The notes: a model not told the origin generated them from the letters alone. 64,000 nucleotides of DNA from Arthrobacter sp. NicSoilB4 (GCF_019977335.1 NZ_AP024653.1:2852001-2916000), one strand, 5' to 3'. Positions 43,233 through 53,150 are shown, counted from the first letter of the stretch. Program-made: numbers and translations.

Positions 43233-44770
43233 GCTTTTACCCTTACGCGTGGATCAAGTGCGGAGTACGCAAGGTCCGCAATGAGGTTGAAACCCATGGC
43301 CGTGATGGCGACACAGATGAAGACGCCCATCACGGGGTTGGGGTCGACATGCGAGATGCCGTCGAGGAACAGGAAGCCCATCCCCCGGACCGAAAAGACG
43401 GTTTCGGTGATGACGGCACCGCCGATCAGGCCGCCGATGTCGAAGGCGACAATGGTGGCGATCGGGATCAGCGCGTTGCGGAAGGCATGGCGCATGACGA
43501 CCGTCCGTTCCGACAGGCCCTTGGCCCGTGCGGTCCGGATGTAGTCCATGTTCATGATTTCCAGCATCGAGGCACGGGTGAAGCGTGTGTAGCCCGCCAG
43601 CGAAATCAGGATGAGCGCCAGGGTCGGAAGGATCAGGTGGGTGAAGGAATCCAGGCTCAGGGTCCAGAAGTCGCCTTCGATGTTCGGCGTACTGGCGCCG
43701 ATGGTGGCGATGGGCCGGCCCCGGACCCGGCTGTTGTTGAAGTAGGTGGGCCACGCCTGCATGTAGCGGTCCATCAGGATCAGGAACCCCACCAGGAAGG
43801 ATGTGAGTGCGGCGGCCCGCATGGACTGTCCGCGGTCGTAGCCGCCCATCAGGTAGCCGATGCCCAGGCCGACAAGGACCGCTGCGATCGCGAGGAGCAC
43901 GATCATCAGGAAGGTTGCTTCGTTCAGCAACGGCTGGATGACGAAGTAGACAACCAGGCCGACGCCGACGGCGATCAGCGCCGACTGCAGCGCCTTGCGG
44001 TTCTTGAGTCCCGCGGAAAGCAGGGTTACGGCGAATGCAATGCCGACGCCGGCGATCGCAATGACCACCGGGCCCAGCCCGGGGGTTTTGAACCACTCGG
44101 TGGCGGAGAAGTACATCAGCACGGCGGCAGCGAAGAGGAAGACAACGCCGCCTGTGAGCAGTCTGCGCTTCATCTCGCCGCCGACCGTCACGGCTGTCAG
44201 CACACCGAAGACGGCGCCGATGGCGAGTGCTGCCGGTATGGGTATCTCGGGGTTCCGCAGGAAGTTGTTGAACCCGATGGCGCCGAACTCCTTCAGGAGG
44301 ACCGCGACCCAGAAGATCGGGAGGGAGAAGAACAGGAAGGCCATGAATGTCACGCCGTAGTCCAGCGTGCTGTACTGGCGCAGGGCCGTGATGATGCCGA
44401 GCGTGATGCCGATCAGGATCGCCAGCACGGTGGCTCCGGTGACCAGGGTCAGGGTCTGGATCAGCGCGTGCCCCAGGGCGTCCGTGATGGGCTGGCCCGC
44501 GATGTTCTTGCCCAGGTCGCAGGCGTCGGCGAACGGGATGAGGCACCCGGCCGCACCGCCGAGCCACTGGAAATAGCGGATGGGAGCGGGTGTGTCCAGT
44601 TGCAGCAGCTCGATGCGGGCGTCCATCAGCTGCTGTTTGTTGGCCGCGCTGATGGCGCGGAATTCCTCGAGGGGATCGCCTGACGCCGCTGTCAGGAGAT
44701 ACACCAGGAAGGATGCGCCGAGAAGTATGAGGGCGGCAGTGATAAGCCGCCGGACTATGTAGGTCACCAT
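43229..44770 (-). CDS. Peptide ABC importer 2: long DppB-type permease with inserted membrane region
   Basis: At 513 residues this is about 200 longer than the usual DppB. The N-terminus (MVTYIVRRLITAALILLGAS) and C-terminus (coupling loop MDYIRTARAKGLSERTVV, end DLAYSALDPRVRV) are standard. Between residues about 165 and 375 an extra region with roughly five or six membrane helices is inserted after the third core helix, near FFSLPIFWVAVLLKEF. Similar long forms exist in other actinobacteria as far as I recall. It lies 180 bases downstream of the binding-protein gene, beyond a strong terminator, so read-through or a second promoter is needed. Confidence 0.9.
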   Translation of the reverse strand: MVTYIVRRLITAALILLGASFLVYLLTAASGDPLEEFRAISAANKQQLMDARIELLQLDTPAPIRYFQWLGGAAGCLIPFADACDLGKNIAGQPITDALGHALIQTLTLVTGATVLAILIGITLGIITALRQYSTLDYGVTFMAFLFFSLPIFWVAVLLKEFGAIGFNNFLRNPEIPIPAALAIGAVFGVLTAVTVGGEMKRRLLTGGVVFLFAAAVLMYFSATEWFKTPGLGPVVIAIAGVGIAFAVTLLSAGLKNRKALQSALIAVGVGLVVYFVIQPLLNEATFLMIVLLAIAAVLVGLGIGYLMGGYDRGQSMRAAALTSFLVGFLILMDRYMQAWPTYFNNSRVRGRPIATIGASTPNIEGDFWTLSLDSFTHLILPTLALILISLAGYTRFTRASMLEIMNMDYIRTARAKGLSERTVVMRHAFRNALIPIATIVAFDIGGLIGGAVITETVFSVRGMGFLFLDGISHVDPNPVMGVFICVAITAMGFNLIADLAYSALDPRVRVKA

Positions 44771-44882
44771 TGGAATAGAACCTCGGTATTCGGGCCCAGG
44801 GGTTGCCCGGACCGGTCGCAGAGTTTGGCCGTTGTCCCGCGATGGTGGGGCGGGCCCGCCGTCGTCGTGGGGGTGTCGCTAG

Positions 44883-44921
44883 AAAGGCGTCGGGACCAAA
44901 TTGCCCGGTCCCGACGCCTTT
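44883..44921 (-). terminator. Intrinsic terminator after the importer 2 binding-protein gene
   Basis: AAAGGCGTCGGGACC pairs perfectly (15 bp) with its complement around a nine-base loop, 29 bases after the stop. The A/T ends of the stem give a short T tract (CCTTT). It probably sets the ratio between binding protein and permeases. Confidence 0.85.
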
Positions 44922-44950
44922 AGCTAGCAAGTGTTACTTGCGGTCGTCGG

Positions 44951-46732
44951 CTACTTCTGTGCCCACTCCCAGAAGTTCCACCAGACACCGGTCTGGTTCG
45001 GCATGTACTTCACGCCGGTGATGCGGTCGCTGTACGCGTCCACGCCGACTGCCTGGAACAGCGGCAGGCCGTAGGAGGAATCCCAGATCTTCTTGTCGAT
45101 CTGCTTGATGAGTCCATCCTGCTTGGCCTTGTCGGTGGTGACAATCAGTTCGTCCATCAGCTTGTCGGCTTCCGGGTCGCTGAACAGGTTGAAGTTGGAG
45201 TCGTTGCCCGACTTGAAGATCTGCGGAACGCCGGAGACGCCAACACCCGAGTTGATCCAGCCGAAGATGGTCGCATCGTAGGAGCCGTCGCCGAGGGCCT
45301 TGCCCCAGTCAGACTTGCCGAGTCCGCCGTCGACGATCTTGAAGCCTGCCTTGGTGGCGGACTCGCTGATCAGCGCGTAGGTGTCGGCACGGTTGGGGTT
45401 GTCCTTGTTGTACATGATGCGGACTTCAGGCGTGGCACCGTTGAGGAGCTTCTTTGCACCTTCGATGTCGACATCCTGGTAGGCCGAAGACCCGTTTTCC
45501 TTGACGGAGTCGGCGTACAGGGCCTGGTCCGGCACGAACAGCTGCGAGTCCAGCGGTGCGGCCTTCGGGTCCAGCTTCTTGACAATCTTGTCGACGATGT
45601 CCTTGCGCGGGACGCTCTTCATGAACGCTTCGCGGACACTCTTCTCAGCAAACACGCCGCTGTAGTTGAGGTCGATGTGGTCGTAGGAAAGCTGGTTTCC
45701 GACCTCGACCGTGACGCCCTGGCTTTCGAGGGCCTTCAGCTGCTCGACCGTGTCGGCCGAGGCCTGCGGTGCGATGATGTCAGCTTCGCCGTTCTTGAGC
45801 GCCTGCACCTGGGCGGGAGCGGAACCGATGTAGCGGACGGTGATTTCGTCCAGCTTGGCTTCCGGACCCCAGTTGTAGTCCTTGTTCTTGACCATGGTCA
45901 GGGACTGGTCCTGGTTGACGCCCTTGACGATGTAGGGGCCGTTGGAGAGGTAGAGGCTCGGGTCGGCCGGCAGGGTCTTGGAGTCGAAGCCGGTGTTCCA
46001 CATCTCCGCCATTGCCTGGAGCTGCGCGTTGGCCGGCTTCGGCGCCTTGGCGTCGCCGCGCGGCATGCCCTTGACCAGGTCAACGAATGCCTTGGCATCG
46101 GCCAGTCCGGCCTTCTTGGCCAGGACGTGGGCCGGGATGTCGACGCCGGGGCCGCCAATGGCGATTTCCCAGTCGGCAAACGGCTTCGAGTACTTCAGGG
46201 TCATGGAACGGTTGTCCGCGCCAAGCTCCGGGAAGTCCGTCAGGGCGATGCCCGTGGGGTCACCGGCATAGGAGAAGTAGGACGTTCCGGTCTTTGCCTC
46301 GGCGTCGGCATCGTCGTAGTAGCCGGAGAAGGCGGCCCACTGCAGCACGAGGTCTGCGGCGGTAACGGGGGTTCCGTCAGACCACTTCACGCCCTCGTTG
46401 ATGGTGTACTTCACCGTCAGCGGGTTGTCCGAGGTCTTTTCCATCTTGCCGAACTTTTCGTTGCGAACAACGTTCAGCTTATTATCGATGTAGAAGAACC
46501 CCGAGTGGGTGGCGTAGCTGATCTTCGAGTTGATGTCGGTGTTGCCGTCCGCCGTGTTGGAGTTGAACGTGTTGAAGGCGTTCACCTCCACGACTGTTGC
46601 AGATCCGCCTGATTTGCTTGCTGCCGCAGCAGTTGTCGGGGTTGTCCCGCCACTGTTGCCCGCGCAGGCGCTGAGGGCGAGGGCAGCTGCTGCTGCCACG
46701 CCCACTGCTTTGGAAATACGACCGAAGCGCAT
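44951..46732 (-). CDS. Peptide ABC importer 2: substrate-binding lipoprotein
   Basis: The 593-residue family 5 solute-binding protein has a lipoprotein signal ending LSAC (Cys23) and a Gly/Thr linker. Its binding domain has NPLTVKYTINEGVKWSDGTP and ends with GLPLFQAVGVDAYSDRITGV. The start at 46732 is fixed by GGAGGCGGAATG; the frame remains open 69 codons upstream but that part is not protein-like. It is paralogous to the importer 1 protein at 37623 and both start MRF. It is the first gene of importer 2. Confidence 0.93.
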   Translation of the reverse strand: MRFGRISKAVGVAAAAALALSACAGNSGGTTPTTAAAASKSGGSATVVEVNAFNTFNSNTADGNTDINSKISYATHSGFFYIDNKLNVVRNEKFGKMEKTSDNPLTVKYTINEGVKWSDGTPVTAADLVLQWAAFSGYYDDADAEAKTGTSYFSYAGDPTGIALTDFPELGADNRSMTLKYSKPFADWEIAIGGPGVDIPAHVLAKKAGLADAKAFVDLVKGMPRGDAKAPKPANAQLQAMAEMWNTGFDSKTLPADPSLYLSNGPYIVKGVNQDQSLTMVKNKDYNWGPEAKLDEITVRYIGSAPAQVQALKNGEADIIAPQASADTVEQLKALESQGVTVEVGNQLSYDHIDLNYSGVFAEKSVREAFMKSVPRKDIVDKIVKKLDPKAAPLDSQLFVPDQALYADSVKENGSSAYQDVDIEGAKKLLNGATPEVRIMYNKDNPNRADTYALISESATKAGFKIVDGGLGKSDWGKALGDGSYDATIFGWINSGVGVSGVPQIFKSGNDSNFNLFSDPEADKLMDELIVTTDKAKQDGLIKQIDKKIWDSSYGLPLFQAVGVDAYSDRITGVKYMPNQTGVWWNFWEWAQK

Positions 46733-46875
46733 TCCGCCTCCTTGTTTCTGTGGTGTGGTTGAGACCGAGGCCGTAGGCACCGGGCAGACGTCCCCACTCC
46801 CAGCCGGAGTGTGGCACGTCTCACATGGGATGTAGCGTAAGCCCCAAAAACCACCCTGCGCTCGGAAAGTTGACC

Positions 46876-46926
46876 AGCTGTAAAGTTCGTTACAGAGCTG
46901 CAACATTTGACAGCGGTCCGCGGACC
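46876..46926. promoter_or_regulatory. Inverted repeats upstream of the importer 2 operon
   Basis: CTGTAA-AGTTCG-TTACAG (46878-46895) is a perfect inverted repeat about 145 bases upstream of the binding-protein ATG. GGTCCGCGGACC (about 46915-46926) is a perfect 12-base palindrome nearby. They are candidates for regulator binding. The rest of the 322-base gap to ychF contains the ychF terminator and nothing else I can name. Confidence 0.35.
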
Positions 46927-46988
46927 AAATTCCCCACAAAGTATTGACCTGACGGCGCCGCCGCGCTAATGTCCCCGGACACAGGAAA

Positions 46989-47012
46989 AGCCCCGATTCA
47001 ACAATCGGGGCT
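46989..47012 (-). terminator. Intrinsic terminator of ychF
   Basis: AGCCCCGATT pairs perfectly with AATCGGGGCT around a four-base loop, 43 bases after the ychF stop. On the minus strand it is followed by TTTTCCTGT. Confidence 0.85.
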
Positions 47013-47054
47013 CTTCGAGTTAATCCTTAATTACTTGATGAAATCATCAAACCA

Positions 47055-48140
47055 TCAGACGTTGAAGCGGAACTCCACCACGTCGCCGTCGGCCATCACG
47101 TATTCCTTGCCTTCAATACGGACCTTGCCGCGGGACTTCGCCTCCGCCATGGACCCGGCTTCGATGAGGTCGTCGAAGGAGACGACCTCGGCCTTAATGA
47201 AGCCACGCTGGAAGTCGGAGTGGATCACGCCGGCCGCCTGCGGCGCGGTGTCGCCCTGGTGGATGGTCCAGGCCCGGGTTTCCTTGGGCCCTGCGGTGAG
47301 ATAGGTCTGCAGCCCCAGGGTGTGGAAGCCGACGCGGGCCAGCTGGTCCAGGCCTGATTCGTCCTGGCCGTTCATTTCCAGCATTTCCCGGGCCTCTTCC
47401 TCGTCGAGCTCCACGAGGTCGGACTCGAGCTTGGCGTCGAGGAAAATCGCGTCCGCCGGGGCAACCATGGCCCGCAGTTCGTCCTGCTTCTCCGTGCTGC
47501 CCAGGATTCCCTCGTCCGCGTTGAAGACGTAGATAACCGGCTTGGCGGTCAGGAGTCCGAGCTCCTTGAGGTGCTCCATCTCCAGCTTGTCGCTCTTGAC
47601 TGAGGAGAAAATGGTGTCGCCACGCTCCAGCACGGACTGGGCGGCCTTGATGGCAGCCAGCTCGGCCGCTTCCCGCTTCTTGATCTTGACTTCTTTTTCG
47701 ATCCGGGGGATTGCATTTTCGATGGTCTGGAGGTCGGCCAGGATCAGCTCGGTGTTGATGATCTCCATGTCGGAGCGGGGATCCACCTTGCCGTCGACGT
47801 GGATGACGTCGGGGTCATCGAACACGCGGACAACCTGGGCGATGGCCTGGGCCTCGCGGATGTTGGCGAGGAACTTGTTGCCCAGTCCTTCACCCTCCGA
47901 CGCGCCCTTCACGATCCCGGCGATGTCCACGAAGGACACCGGAGCGGGCAGCAGTCGCTGGGAGCCGAAAACAGCGGCCAGCTTGGCAAGCCGCGGGTCC
48001 GGCAGGTTGACGACGCCGACGTTGGGCTCGATCGTGGCGAACGGGTAGTTCGCTGCGAGCACCTGGTTGCGGGTCAGTGCGTTGAAAAGTGTTGATTTGC
48101 CGACGTTGGGCAGTCCGACGATGCCAATAGTAAGAGCCAC
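47055..48140 (-). CDS. ychF: Redox-regulated ATPase YchF (Obg family)
   Basis: Starting at the GTG at 48140, the protein is 361 residues, close to the family length. It has G1 GLPNVGKST at 9-17, the G3 region DIAGIVKGASEGEGLG, NADE in place of the guanine-specific NKxD (which makes the family prefer ATP), and the C-terminal TGS domain ending GKEYVMADGDVVEFRFNV. It binds ribosomes and is linked to translation and oxidative stress. The frame is open about 310 codons further upstream, but this is shadow coding opposite rmuC. Confidence 0.95.
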   Translation of the reverse strand: MALTIGIVGLPNVGKSTLFNALTRNQVLAANYPFATIEPNVGVVNLPDPRLAKLAAVFGSQRLLPAPVSFVDIAGIVKGASEGEGLGNKFLANIREAQAIAQVVRVFDDPDVIHVDGKVDPRSDMEIINTELILADLQTIENAIPRIEKEVKIKKREAAELAAIKAAQSVLERGDTIFSSVKSDKLEMEHLKELGLLTAKPVIYVFNADEGILGSTEKQDELRAMVAPADAIFLDAKLESDLVELDEEEAREMLEMNGQDESGLDQLARVGFHTLGLQTYLTAGPKETRAWTIHQGDTAPQAAGVIHSDFQRGFIKAEVVSFDDLIEAGSMAEAKSRGKVRIEGKEYVMADGDVVEFRFNV

Positions 48141-48338
48141 GAGTACTAATTCTACCTGCTGTGGCCGGGGACCCCGCGACGGCCTGGCCTGCCCGGCCGG
48201 CCGCGCGCCCGGTCGCCCGCCCGGCCACGCGCTCAGCCGGCCGCTGCGCGGACTGGATCGCGGACTGGATCGCGGAATGCGAGGCCGTCTGCAGGCCGTC
48301 ATCCTAAAAGTGTCGCAGGGTCGTGCCACAGTGAAGGC

Positions 48339-49634
48339 ATGGACGCTTTTGGATTGATACTTGCCCTGCTTATGCTGCTCGTCGGCGCTGTCGCCGGAGC
48401 CGCGGTGGTCTATGTGCTGCTCCGGCGCCGGACCCTCGCCGTGGAGCAGGACTTCGACGCCGTGTCGGCCCGGCTCTCCGACGTCAGCGCGCAGTTCGCC
48501 GCGGCCGACGCCGAGCGGCGGCTTTTGGCTGTGCAGAACCGGGAACTCGGCGAGTCCCGAAACCAGGACGGCAGTGTGCTGCGGGCCCTGGCGCCGGTGG
48601 CGGAAAAGCTCACCGCGGTACAGCAGCAGGTTTCGCTGCTGGAGCGCGACCGCCTGGAGCAGTACGGACAGCTGGCGCAGCAGCTGCAGGAGGCCAGGCT
48701 GTCCGACGAGCAGCTGCTGCGCTCGACGCACGCGCTGGAGTCCGCGCTGCGGTCCAACAGCGCCCGCGGCCAGTGGGGCGAGGTCCAGTTGCGGCGCGTG
48801 GTCGAGGCGGCCGGGATGCTGCGCCACGTCGATTTCCATGAACAGGTCCACAGCGGGCAGCAGCACGGCGCCGCGGAGGCCAGCGTCCGTCCCGACCTCG
48901 TGGTGCAGCTTCCCGGCGAGAAGCAGCTGGTGGTCGACGCCAAGGTGCCGCTCACGGCCTATCTGGCGGCGCAGGAGCTGGGGACGTCCGCCGGGGGTCA
49001 GCAGCACGCGCAGGCCCTGGCAGGGCAGCATGCCCAGCTCCTGGCCCACGCCAAGGCCCTGAAGGCCCACGTCGACGCGCTGAGTAGCAAGAAGTACTGG
49101 GACATTCCCGGCAACTCTCCGGAACTTGTGGTCTGCTTCCTGCCGGCCGAGTCGATCCTGGCGGCCGCACTGTCCGCGGATCCGACCCTGCTGGACTACG
49201 CCCTCTCCCGAAACGTGGTGCTGGCCTCGCCTTCAACCCTGCTGGCAGTCCTGAAGTCCGTCGCCTTCACCTGGCGCCAGGACGTGCTGACGGACAGTGC
49301 ACGGGAGCTCTTCGAACTCGCCCACCAGCTCTATGAGCGGATGGGAACGCTCGGCGAGAACGTCACCAAGCTGGGGGCGTCCCTCAAGACGTCGGTGGAC
49401 CGCTACAACTCCATGGTGGGCACGCTGGAAGCCCGGGTGCTGCCGACCGCACGGAAGCTCAACGCCCTGGACGCGGCGGGCCTGACCACGCCGGCAGCCG
49501 TGGAGGTGACGCCGCGTTCCGTGGCCGCTCCGGAACTCCAGCCCGGGAACGGGCCTGCTATTGGGTCCGGTGGCCGGCCGGCGGACGACGCGGTGGACGA
49601 GTCAGGCGAAGAGGACCGGGAGTCGGCCGCCTAG
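48339..49634 (+). CDS. rmuC: DNA recombination protein RmuC
   Basis: This 431-residue protein has an N-terminal membrane helix (LILALLMLLVGAVAGAAVVY), a long coiled coil (about 35-115, rich in Gln, Glu and Leu) and the RmuC domain with SARGQWGEVQLRRVVEAAGM, a VVDAKVPL nuclease-like strand and the SPSTLLAVLKSVAFTWRQ block. RmuC limits inversions at short repeats, probably as a nuclease-like protein anchored at the membrane. The tail beyond residue 390 is low-complexity. It converges on ispH with 23 bases between stops. Confidence 0.93.
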   Translation: MDAFGLILALLMLLVGAVAGAAVVYVLLRRRTLAVEQDFDAVSARLSDVSAQFAAADAERRLLAVQNRELGESRNQDGSVLRALAPVAEKLTAVQQQVSLLERDRLEQYGQLAQQLQEARLSDEQLLRSTHALESALRSNSARGQWGEVQLRRVVEAAGMLRHVDFHEQVHSGQQHGAAEASVRPDLVVQLPGEKQLVVDAKVPLTAYLAAQELGTSAGGQQHAQALAGQHAQLLAHAKALKAHVDALSSKKYWDIPGNSPELVVCFLPAESILAAALSADPTLLDYALSRNVVLASPSTLLAVLKSVAFTWRQDVLTDSARELFELAHQLYERMGTLGENVTKLGASLKTSVDRYNSMVGTLEARVLPTARKLNALDAAGLTTPAAVEVTPRSVAAPELQPGNGPAIGSGGRPADDAVDESGEEDRESAA

Positions 49635-49657
49635 GATGCGGCCCTGCCGGGGGGCGC

Positions 49658-50749
49658 CTAGGAGGTCTGCGACGGGCGTGACCCGCGGCCACCCAGGGCA
49701 CGGGTGACATCGCCGGCCTGCTTCAGGGTGGCGCGAAGCTCCTTAGGCAGCGAGAAAAGCAGGTCCTCCTCGGCCGTGACCACTTCCTCGACGGAGCCGT
49801 AGCCGTAGTCGGCCAGCAGGCGCAGGACGTCCTTGACGAGGACTTCCGGGACCGAGGCCCCCGAGGTGACACCGACCGTGGCCACGCCCTCGAACCAGGT
49901 CTCGTCCACCTCGTTGGCGAAGTCCACCCGGTAGGAGGCCTTCGCACCGTACTCCAGCGCCACCTCCACGAGCCGGACCGAGTTCGAGGAGTTGGCGGAT
50001 CCGACCACAATCACCAGGTCCGCCTGCGGTGAGATCTTCTTGATGGCCACCTGGCGGTTCGTGGTCGCGTAGCAGATGTCGTCGCTGGGCGGGTCCTGGA
50101 GGGTGGGGAACCGTTCTTTGAGGAGGCGGACGGTTTCCATGGTTTCGTCCACGCTGAGCGTGGTCTGGGACAGCCAGATGACCTTCTCCGGGTCCCGGAC
50201 CGTGACCTTGTCCACCTCGTGCGGGCCGTTGATGATCTGGATGTGCTCCGGGGCCTCGCCCGCGGTTCCTTCGACTTCCTCGTGGCCGTCGTGGCCGATC
50301 AGCAGGATGTCGAAGTCGTCCTTGGCGAAGCGCACGGCCTCTTTGTGCACCTTGGTCACCAGGGGGCAGGTGGCGTCGATGGTCCGCAGGCCCCGGTCCT
50401 CGGCAGACTGGACCACGGCCGGTGAGACTCCGTGCGCGGAGAAGATCACCAGAGCGCCCTCGGGAACCTCGTCCGTCTCGTCAACGAAGATGGCGCCCTT
50501 TTCCTCCAGCGAGCTGACCACATGCACGTTGTGGACGATCTGCTTGCGGACGTAGACCGGCGGACCGTAGTGCTCCAGCGCCTTTTCCACCGCGATGACC
50601 GCACGGTCGACGCCGGCGCAGTAACCGCGCGGCGCGGCGAGCAGGACCTTTTTTGCGCCGGTGACAGGGGCTGCCGCCAGCACTTCTTCCGGCGTACGCC
50701 GCCGGCGCGGAACGGTTGGCATCGGAATGGAAACAGCGGTGGAGGTCAT
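49658..50749 (-). CDS. ispH: 4-hydroxy-3-methylbut-2-enyl diphosphate reductase
   Basis: The 363-residue IspH (LytB) performs the last step of the MEP isoprenoid pathway, making IPP and DMAPP with a 4Fe-4S cluster. The three cluster cysteines are in [23 protein letters not shown] and [11 protein letters not shown]. Substrate-binding segments [10 protein letters not shown] and [11 protein letters not shown] are also present. It carries a 35-residue N-terminal extension and a basic C-terminal tail. It is transcribed away from the membrane protein gene at 50796, 46 bases upstream on the same strand. Confidence 0.96.
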   Translation of the reverse strand: MTSTAVSIPMPTVPRRRRTPEEVLAAAPVTGAKKVLLAAPRGYCAGVDRAVIAVEKALEHYGPPVYVRKQIVHNVHVVSSLEEKGAIFVDETDEVPEGALVIFSAHGVSPAVVQSAEDRGLRTIDATCPLVTKVHKEAVRFAKDDFDILLIGHDGHEEVEGTAGEAPEHIQIINGPHEVDKVTVRDPEKVIWLSQTTLSVDETMETVRLLKERFPTLQDPPSDDICYATTNRQVAIKKISPQADLVIVVGSANSSNSVRLVEVALEYGAKASYRVDFANEVDETWFEGVATVGVTSGASVPEVLVKDVLRLLADYGYGSVEEVVTAEEDLLFSLPKELRATLKQAGDVTRALGGRGSRPSQTS

Positions 50750-50795
50750 CCCCCAATGCTACCGGTGTTCAGCGGACCGCCGTCGTGGCCGGGCC

Positions 50796-51665
50796 TCAGG
50801 CGCGGCGGCGCCCGCCGACGACGCGCAGGACGAGCCCGGCCGCCAGCAGGACGCCGCCCACGATGGCGGCCGCCAGGACCCACTGCCCGAAACTCGAACC
50901 GGCGGCCACAACAAACTCGCTCTTGAAGATCTCCGCGACTTCATTGCCGCTGCTCGTTGCCGTCACCGCGCGCCCTGCGGCGTCTGCGGCCAGCGTCCAG
51001 GCGCCCGCCAGCAGGAGGGTTCCGAGACCGATACCGGCCAGTACTGCCCAGCGCCGCCGGGCGGCCACGAAGGCCAGGGCGAAGGCGATCAGCGCACCGG
51101 CCGCCACGGCGTAGCCCATCGGCGCGAAAGCGGCCACGCGGTCCAGGACCTGCCGGTGCTCGGGCTGTCCCATCGTGATCAGCAGCTGGTCGGGGGCCTC
51201 CAGCGGCAAAGTCGTGGCATCCGCCACCTGCTTGGCCACCAGACCGACCAGGGGCGCAAGGTCCAGGGTCAGCGCCGTGGCGCCCTCGGCGGGGACGGCC
51301 CCGGGGCCGGGGAAATTCAACCGGTGGCTTTTGCGAAGCGTTTCGGTCCAGGCGTCGGGGTAGCCGGGCATGCTGGTCAGGGACTGCGCGGCGCTCTCCA
51401 AAATGGGGGTGACCAGTCCGGTGAGCGCTGCCGGGATCCGGTCCGCGGCGAGGCTTCCGACGGAGGCCGCGGCCAGCCGCTCCTGGAATGCCGGGTCCTT
51501 GCCGAGCGGTGCGGTGAACGCCACGAAACCGTCCTCCTGGACAATGTTCCGGTCCACCCACATGGCCGGAACCGCGGCAGCCGCCAGGACAAGGCCGACG
51601 AGGACCGCTACGGCCGAGACAAAAGTGCGCACAGAGAATCCTAGGGGGTTGATGGGTAGTGCCAT
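50796..51665 (-). CDS. Uncharacterised membrane protein with a large external loop
   Basis: The 289-residue protein has an N-terminal helix (FVSAVAVLVGLVLAAAAVPA) and an extracytoplasmic stretch of about 130 residues, including FVAFTAPLGKDPAFQERLAA and GMQ-like hydrophobic helices. Three more membrane helices follow near residues 160-185, 185-205 and 255-280, and the end is basic (GGRRRA). The topology, a helix, a long external loop and terminal helices, is seen in many actinobacterial proteins of unknown function. The start at 51665 was chosen because the predicted helix follows at once. It precedes ispH and is divergent from xseA. Confidence 0.75.
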   Translation of the reverse strand: MALPINPLGFSVRTFVSAVAVLVGLVLAAAAVPAMWVDRNIVQEDGFVAFTAPLGKDPAFQERLAAASVGSLAADRIPAALTGLVTPILESAAQSLTSMPGYPDAWTETLRKSHRLNFPGPGAVPAEGATALTLDLAPLVGLVAKQVADATTLPLEAPDQLLITMGQPEHRQVLDRVAAFAPMGYAVAAGALIAFALAFVAARRRWAVLAGIGLGTLLLAGAWTLAADAAGRAVTATSSGNEVAEIFKSEFVVAAGSSFGQWVLAAAIVGGVLLAAGLVLRVVGGRRRA

Positions 51666-51863
51666 CCTACGGGGGCCGCCTGCGGAACGATAAAGTCGGG
51701 CCCCGATGGTAGAGCTATGGATAGAGTTGAAACAGACAAGTTCGAGTTGTCTGCCGGAGCCCTGCCGGACGCGCTGTCGCCGGGGGTGTGCCTGCTGACA
51801 GCCCCGCTCCGGCAAAGGACAACCACCATATGCACAAGGCCATCTCCGCCCCGGGGTCCCGGC

Positions 51864-53150
51864 ATGTCTGAGGACGTCGCGGCTGCCACAACGGTTCCTG
51901 CCACCGCGGCGGAAACCAGCCCGGACAACCCCTGGCCGCTGCAGCTGCTGTCCCAAAAGCTCAAGATGCACATCGACCGCGCCCCGTCCGCCTGGGTCGA
52001 AGGCCAGGTCATCGAAATGAACCGGCGGGGCACCAACGCATACCTGACGCTGCGGGACATCGACGCCGAGATCTCCCTCCCGGCTTCCGCCTGGACCAAG
52101 GTCCTGGACCGCCAGGAAATCCCGCTGGAAAAGGGTTCCCGGGTGGTGGCCTTAATCAAGGCCGAATTCTGGCTCAAGACAGGCCGGCTGAACATGTCCG
52201 TGAAGGACATCCGGCCGGTGGGCCTTGGGGACCTGCTCGCCAGGATCGAACGGCTGCGGCATGCCTTGGCCGCGGAAGGGCTGTTCTCCGACGCCCGCAA
52301 GAAGCGCCTGCCTCTGCTCCCCCACCGGATCGGCCTGATCACCGGCCGCGATTCGGACGCCAAGAAGGACGTGCTCCGCAATGCGGCCCTGCGCTGGCCC
52401 GCCGTCGAATTTGAAGTCCGCGAGGTGGCCGTGCAGGGCAACACCGCCGTCGCACAAGTGATCGCCGCATTGCGCGAGCTGGATGCGAACCCCAACGTGG
52501 ACGTCATTGTCATCGCCCGCGGCGGCGGCGCCTTGGAGGATCTGCTGCCGTTCAGCAACGAGGAACTCATCCGGGCCGTGTCCGCGGCTTCCACCCCGGT
52601 GGTGAGCGCGATCGGCCATGAGGCGGACCGGCCGATCCTGGACGATGTTGCGGACCTGCGCGCCTCCACCCCGACCGACGCCGCCAAGCGGATCGTCCCG
52701 GACGTCGTGGAAGAGCTCGCCCGCGTGCGCCAGGCCCGGGACCAGCTGCGGCGTGGCGCTGTCCGGCTGGTGGACCGTGAAACCGACCGCCTGGACTCCC
52801 TGCGCTCCCGCCCCGTACTGGCATCCCCCGAAGTTATGGTCAGCACCCGGCACGACGACGTCGAACGGCTCAAGGGCCGGTCCCAGGCGGCGGTCACCAC
52901 CGCCGTCGTACGGGCCGCCGACCAACTCGTCCACCTCAAGGCCCAGGTCCGCGCCCTTTCGCCGCAGAAGACCCTGGACCGGGGATACGCCGTGGTGCAG
53001 CTCGCCGGAGCCGGGCCGGCTCCCGGGGTCCGCCGGGACGTCGTGCGGCACCCCGACCAGGCGCCGTCGGGCACCTCGCTGACCGTCCGCGTGGCAGGTG
53101 GCCGGTTCACCGCGGAGTCGACCGGCGGCCAGGAACCCGCCGACGAGTGA
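51864..53150 (+). CDS. xseA: Exodeoxyribonuclease VII large subunit
   Basis: The 428-residue XseA has an N-terminal OB fold ([20 protein letters not shown]) and the catalytic region with [18 protein letters not shown], then [20 protein letters not shown] and [21 protein letters not shown] helical C-terminal part bears the XseB-binding zone, ending [14 protein letters not shown]. With XseB it degrades single-stranded DNA to oligonucleotides. The ATG at 51864 lacks a good ribosome site; the frame is open from 51717, but that stretch looks non-coding and contains a TAGAGT box at 51721-51726 that may be the -10. The 198-base spacer to the divergent gene holds the promoters. Confidence 0.94.
   Translation: MSEDVAAATTVPATAAETSPDNPWPLQLLSQKLKMHIDRAPSAWVEGQVIEMNRRGTNAYLTLRDIDAEISLPASAWTKVLDRQEIPLEKGSRVVALIKAEFWLKTGRLNMSVKDIRPVGLGDLLARIERLRHALAAEGLFSDARKKRLPLLPHRIGLITGRDSDAKKDVLRNAALRWPAVEFEVREVAVQGNTAVAQVIAALRELDANPNVDVIVIARGGGALEDLLPFSNEELIRAVSAASTPVVSAIGHEADRPILDDVADLRASTPTDAAKRIVPDVVEELARVRQARDQLRRGAVRLVDRETDRLDSLRSRPVLASPEVMVSTRHDDVERLKGRSQAAVTTAVVRAADQLVHLKAQVRALSPQKTLDRGYAVVQLAGAGPAPGVRRDVVRHPDQAPSGTSLTVRVAGGRFTAESTGGQEPADE

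Noticed and set aside
46733..46939. 69-codon extension of the importer 2 binding protein
   Set aside because: The lipoprotein signal starts at MRFGR with a perfect ribosome site; the extension would place Cys- and Trp-rich sequence before a signal peptide.
48141..49070. N-terminal extension of ychF by about 310 codons
   Set aside because: YchF is normally about 361 residues, exactly what the GTG at 48140 gives; the extension lies opposite rmuC.
51717..51863. 49-codon upstream extension of xseA
   Set aside because: It encodes an unconserved Thr/Arg/Pro-rich stretch and overlaps a likely -10 box, so the later ATG is preferred even though its ribosome site is weak.
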